Source of the DNA: Mesostigma viride
Taxonomy: Eukaryota; Streptophyta; Mesostigmatophyceae; Mesostigmatales; Mesostigmataceae
NCBI GenBank assembly: GCA_009746045.1
Contig: RPFO01001568.1
Span: 1 to 35,949 of the forward strand
Direction: 5' to 3'
Length of the DNA: 35,949 nucleotides
Made by a program: the position numbers and the translations under genes. The notes beneath the pieces are model-generated. The model was not told the origin of the DNA. It worked only from the letters and a program-made list of their open reading frames with translations, and made no database searches. Positions within the stretch are counted from its first letter, which is position 1, and each line of letters opens with the position of its first letter. This document shows positions 32,200 through 35,949 of this stretch, piece by piece.

Positions 32200-33960
32200 A
32201 TGGCAACCGTGAAGGCCAAACACGTTCCTCCTCAGTGCTTGTATGACCTGACATACATGGCCAAGATCTTCTGCGAGGTGATGGTCCAGCTTTTCATGAT
32301 CTACAACCGCGATTTGGGGAAATACCCCGAACCACGCGACCTCGGCTGGTTGCCGATGCAGCCTTCGGAATCCGACAGCGCCCTTCAGAGGGTGGCCGAT
32401 ACGGTCGCTGTAGCTGCCAAGAGACTAAGGGCGGTTATCAGGCCAACGGGGAGGGACGATTCCACCTTCCCACTTGCACTGCTGGAGAGGACGGATTTTG
32501 GGACGACCCACAAGGAGGAAACGAAATGGTGGGTCCTGATTGCGCCCGAACCCCCAACCGAACAGGCTGTGGTGCCCCAACCCGTACAGCCTGTGGCGGG
32601 GGCTGTGGTGGTGACGGGGGCTGTGCCGGAGGAAGGCCAAGCCGAACATGCCGAGGCAGAGGACGTCCAGTCGGGTCGCCAAAAAAAGGTGGGGGAGAAG
32701 CGGGAACCCCCGCGGAAGTTTGGGTCGGAGGAGCTGGCATCCGAAATCGAGCAGCAGGGCCCGTGGATTTCTAAGAAAATTTACGGGTCTGACGGGGAAA
32801 CGACCTGTGAGTTCATGATGAAGACTTTCGCGTGGGAGAAAAGCGATGGGCCGACACGGTTGGCTCAAGTGGTACTTAATGCAATGGAGGGGTTCGAATT
32901 TGTTGTGAAGAGGAAGGGGGGGGTGAACCAGCCGGATATCAAGAATGGGATATGGCTGCTGAATTTGGAACACCACGCGAAGCTGTGGAATGATGAGGAA
33001 TTGTTGAAGGGTCGAACGGGTGCGTGGGTGGAGAAAAGGGACTGGAAGGCGGCGAAGGATTGTGGAGATTTCAATGGTGTGAAGGACGCCTGGTCGTCGT
33101 ACCTAGGCGATTTCACGGGATTCTTCAACCCACCCGTGATCTTCATTGGGTCAAAGGAGCAGGTGGATGGGTTTAAGGTCCTTCTGAAGGTACTTGGGAA
33201 GCGGCCTGAGGGGGAGGATATTTCCAATCCCAACGGCCGTTCGGGCAAGGAAATTGCGGGTGCAGCCCAGAAGCGTCCGCTGGAGACGGCAGGCGCTGGC
33301 ACCAAAAAGAAACGCCGGAAGCGCGCCGCCTCGGAGACCCCCTCGGCCGAAGACGTCTCAATGGGGGATGATGAGGATGTCGGGTCACATGGGGGTGATG
33401 ATGGGGAGGAGGTTGGTGATGATGGTGCCGGCGATGATGAGGGGGGCGGGAATGAGGGTGGTGATAAGGGGGGCGGGTCGAAGGACGGAGAGGGGGGGGT
33501 TCGAAGGGCGGAGAGGGGGGCGGGTCGAAGGGCGGAGAGGGGGGGGGTCGAAGGACGGAGAGGGGGGCGGGTCAAAGGGCGGAGAGGGGGGCGGGTCGAA
33601 GGGCGGAGAGGGGGGGGGTCGAAGGACGGAGAGGGGGGCGGGTCGAAGGGCGGAGAGGGGGGGGGTCGAAGGGCGGAGAGGGGGGGGGTCGAAGGACGGA
33701 GAGGGGGGCGGGTCGAAGGGCGGAGAGGGGGGCGGGTCAAAGGGCGGAGAGGGGGGCGGAGAGAAGGGCGGAGAGGGGGGCGGGTCGACCGGCGCATCGG
33801 GGGAAGGGGGGAAGGAGGGGGGGGAGGGGAGGGAGGCTCGAAGGGGAATTCGGGGGCGTCTGGGGGGGGATGTTGGGGCGTGCCGTCGACTACTGCAAAA
33901 AGCTCCTTTCGCCTGGCGGGCACGTTCGATCAAGAGCAACGGCTAGTCATCTGTCAAAGG
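32200..33960 (+). CDS. Nuclear-type protein with G-rich coding minisatellite, exon 1
   Basis: ATG at 32200, 27 bp after the previous stop. The first 350 codons look globular (LYDLTYMAKIFCEVMVQLFM, DIKNGIWLLNLEHHAKLWND, FFNPPVIFIGSKEQVDGFKV), with a low-complexity Val/Pro/Gly linker in the middle. KKKRRKR (about residue 370) is a likely nuclear localisation signal, followed by an acidic, Gly-rich tract. From 33478 the DNA is a G-rich minisatellite whose G-runs vary between 6 and 9, so the reading frame is ambiguous and the three frames alternate in plausibility. The exon ends in AAAGG at 33960 before GTAAGT. No enzymatic family is recognised. A near-palindrome (CCAACGGCCGTTCG) lies inside the coding sequence at 33230. 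Confidence 0.55.
33478..33783 (+). repeat. G-rich coding minisatellite
   Basis: Tandem units like GGGTCGAAGGGCGGAGAGGG, about 20-24 bp, at least 13 copies, with G-runs of 4-9. The plus strand has high potential for G-quadruplexes. Changes in G-run length shift the frame between GGGSKGGE-type and RRAERGG-type repeats. Confidence 0.75.
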
Positions 33961-34079
33961 GTAAGTTAATCTGAGTGAATATGGTCGGTTAAATTATGAT
34001 GTTTGCATATTCCCAAGTTTGATTTGCGATTGTAATGATAACTAATTGCGCCGCTCGTCATTGCTTGTCCCACCCACAG
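33961..34079 (+). other. Intron (119 bp) in the 32,200 gene
   Basis: Starts GTAAGT after AAAGG and ends CCACCCACAG before GTGACGAG; the intron is AT-richer than both exons. This is the clearest intron in the palindrome-associated genes and shows that host-type splicing is used. Confidence 0.65.
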
Positions 34080-34896
34080 GTGACGAGTCTGAAGAGGAGC
34101 CGCCAAAGGATGACGCGCATGGCGGCCCACCCAAAGGGTTTGAGGAAGATTCGGAAGAATCGGAAGAATCGGAACCTGAGGAGGAAGCGCCACAAAGACG
34201 TGTCACAGTTACCGCAACCCAGCCCAAGCCACTAGACAAGAAAGTGCCACCACCAAGTTGGCAGACGTGGATGGAGAATCTGGAAGGTGGGGGGGGGGGA
34301 AACGGGTCGTGCCCCGCTCGCCTGTTGGATGTCCGGTTTCGGTATTGTGCAAGCACGGCGGTGAATTTTGCCAGTATCGGAAGAACCAATCCCAGCGCCT
34401 TGATACGTTGTGGAAGCCCACGTGGGCTGCTGATTCGGTGGCTAAACTCAATGCAGACCCAATGAAGCTGGCACACATGCCTGATTTCCACGTCGACACG
34501 TTCCTGGTGCATGGAGTCGTTCGAAAGGTGGATAAAACGGGCGTGTGGTACGTTAAATTTTGGGCAGAAGGGTGTGACGAAAAGGGAATCTGGATTAATG
34601 GGGAGCAGGGGACGATGCCCGCGGCAATTTTCAAGGTACAACAAGACGAGATGCGGAACTGTTTCAAGCCACCTGAGGGAACGTATTTGGAGTGGTGGAT
34701 GGACAAGGGGTACCTGGCGACCAGATCTTCCCCAGCGACCAGATCTTCCCCACGACTCCAAGAGAAGGGGGGAGACCAAGCCGCAGGGCAGGGCAAACGA
34801 AAACCTCAAGGGAAGGCTGGCGCAGATGTGCGGGAGGGGGGTGTAAAGAAGCCCAGCGGACGGGGTGTAAAGAAACGCCTGTTAGTAGGTAGTTAG
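34080..34896 (+). CDS. Exon 2 of the 32,200 gene, frame broken at a G11 run
   Basis: After the acceptor, one frame is strongly acidic (EEDSEESEESEPEEEAP) and continues to SWQTWMENLEG. A run of eleven G (34289-34299) follows. Beyond it a different frame is open to 34896 and reads RVVPRSPVGCPVSVLCKHGG, FLVHGVVRKVDKTGVWYVKF and a basic Lys/Arg-rich C-terminus. VHGVVRKVDKTGVWYVKFW is loosely like a Tudor/agenet-type chromatin-reader strand pattern, but that is only a guess. Both halves look coding, so the G-run is either an error or a real break. TGTAA at 34924-34928 follows the stop by 28 bp. Confidence 0.5.
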
Positions 34897-35346
34897 ATAG
34901 CTTGATCTGAACTCGTGTACATTTGTAAAGATCGATCTGTACATCTGTCTCCAGAGCATTCACTTGAATATTCAAAGTTCAAGTGGGAATTACTGGTTGG
35001 GTTGTGCACAGGCTTGTGCACAATTTTGGCAATAATTATAATTCGTTCTATAAATAGAACTAGCGGGGTCGTGGAGAGGGTTGTGCAATTGTAAATAATC
35101 TACAACTTGTCTCACTTGCTTACCCTCCGAGTGCATGACACTATGACAAAAACAGCCAATTTTACCCCGACTTGAATAAATTTTAATAAATGTTAATAAA
35201 TTTTAATAAATTTAAGCAATCTAGTAATGAAAAGTGCACGCGGAAAGCGCACCAGTGACCAAATTGCATGAAATGGTAATGATTTCATGTGGAAACGCAT
35301 TCACAATGAGCATCAATTGTCATGTATTTGTTGAAATGGCGTCTCC
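34897..35346. other. AT-rich gene-free region
   Basis: No gene. Contains TTGTGCACA twice within 22 bp (35002 and 35014) and a four-copy 10-bp tandem, AATAAATTTT, at 35175-35213. On the minus strand this region would be the 3' flank of the possible exon at 35347. Confidence 0.4.
34924..34928 (+). terminator. TGTAA poly(A) signal candidate
   Basis: TGTAA 28 bp after the TAG at 34894-34896, in AT-rich sequence. It supports 34896 as the real end of the gene. Confidence 0.45.
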
Positions 35347-35598
35347 TCAAGTAATAAAATTTGGCATGGGTATTGTAGATTGATTGTGGGCCCCCCCAAT
35401 AATGTGGGAAACATAGGGCAAATCAGCGTACAAATCCTCATTAATAATGTGCAAATTAACTAATTTATTAAGGCAACACACATGAGGCGGTCTCGCAAGA
35501 TGACCAGTTTGCACTGGCCTATTCTTTATATACTTGTTCACTGTGCTATGCCAGGCGTGAGCAGCCTCGGCTGATATGCTCAGGATTAACACCCCTGT
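35347..35598 (-). CDS. Possible last exon of a minus-strand host gene
   Basis: On the minus strand, CATATACAG is followed by an open frame to a TGA at 35347: ILSISAEAAHAWHSTVNKYI, GHLARPPHVCCLNKLVNL and IINEDLYADLPYVSHIIGG. The composition is natural and AT-neutral, unlike random ORFs nearby. There is no in-frame ATG near the start, which fits an internal or last exon. No family is recognised. Confidence 0.3.
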   Translation of the reverse strand, partial: TGVLILSISAEAAHAWHSTVNKYIKNRPVQTGHLARPPHVCCLNKLVNLHIINEDLYADLPYVSHIIGGAHNQSTIPMPNFIT

Positions 35599-35949
35599 AT
35601 ATGGTTAAACTAGTCTGTACAGCGTCCAGATTCCTATACATGCAGCAGGTCTGCTATACAGGCACAGTGACCACAGAGTACAGTCCACACAGTGATTATT
35701 GCATCTGCATCCAATAGTAGTCCAAGACTAAGCCTGCAGTACCTCAGAACACAGTTTAAGGTTCCTTGTCGCGTCCCTAGACTGTGCATGGGACTGCGAA
35801 AGATCTAGCCAAAGCGTATAGAATACCATTCAGCCCCCTGCCCGGCACGATATGCACGGAAACAAATGCACGCTTTTCACGTAGCTGCTCAACGGGCTGA
35901 ATTAATTAATTAATAGACAAGTGACTGCGTCACGTGAGCATAAGTCCTA
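35599..35949. other. Gene-free end of window
   Basis: No supportable gene. It contains an AATTAATTAATTAATAG stretch near 35900 and ordinary mixed sequence. Confidence 0.35.

Noticed and set aside
32865-33939. Long minus-strand proline-rich frames opposite the 32,200 gene
   Set aside because: They are antisense shadows of the G-rich minisatellite (Arg-Pro-Pro-Leu repeats), while the plus strand has globular sequence, an NLS and an intron.

Overview
The window looks like nuclear DNA of a green alga, probably a chlorophyte or prasinophyte with a large, repeat-rich genome. The evidence is spliced host-type exons with GT-AG introns, TGTAA motifs (the green-algal poly(A) signal) just after several stop codons, a fragment of plastid rpoB on the minus strand, and very large simple-repeat tracts. 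No species can be named from the sequence alone.

Layout. Positions 1-8,836 hold no gene I can support. They contain short random ORFs, C homopolymers, GC-rich hairpins and a degenerate dispersed repeat family (four copies between 4.3 and 7.2 kb, one inverted). At 8,837-10,707 a perfect 25-bp inverted repeat brackets AT-rich DNA with a hypothetical ORF and a spliced exon. Two phase-compatible minus-strand exons (10,289-10,465 and 11,309 to about 11,862) look like the C-terminal part of a class 3 (alpha/beta hydrolase) lipase. Its N-terminal half is missing where a different kind of DNA begins at about 11.9 kb.

Positions 11,923-22,692 form a compact cluster of mostly intronless genes, all on the plus strand, separated by copies of a perfect 14-bp palindrome, CCAACGGCCGTTGG. 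They encode a MYND zinc-finger protein, an F-box protein, a second MYND protein broken at a G-run, three consecutive proteins with C-x2/4-C-x9-12-C-x2-H metal-binding motifs, and several proteins I do not recognise. The cluster includes a nine-palindrome, 208/209-bp satellite array and a long foldback hairpin. It also has a duplicated intergenic module that feeds two unrelated coding regions.

Positions 22,693-24,718 are host-like: a plastid rpoB fragment with a 9-nt deletion and a frameshift, a 79-bp tandem repeat, possible exons, and a proline-rich exon ending at a GTAGGT donor. Positions 24,757-29,210 are a 4.45-kb (TTGTCC)n-type array with TCGTCC and GCGTCC variants. It keeps all six frames open, so its giant ORFs are artefacts. 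It is flanked on both sides by the same 15 bp of the palindrome repeat unit.

Positions 29,216-34,896 return to palindrome DNA: two arrays of 13 units with a 45/46-bp period bracket an unknown 394-aa gene. A long gene, or gene pair, with an NLS, a G-rich coding minisatellite, one clear intron and several G-run frame breaks follows. Positions 34,897-35,949 are AT-rich with one possible minus-strand exon.

Working interpretation (inference): the palindrome-bearing clusters are one mobile or virus-derived gene-cassette system that entered, or expanded in, a host locus. The palindrome is two inverted copies of the MYB/MSA core AACGG, so it may be a regulatory or replication-type binding site shared by all these genes.
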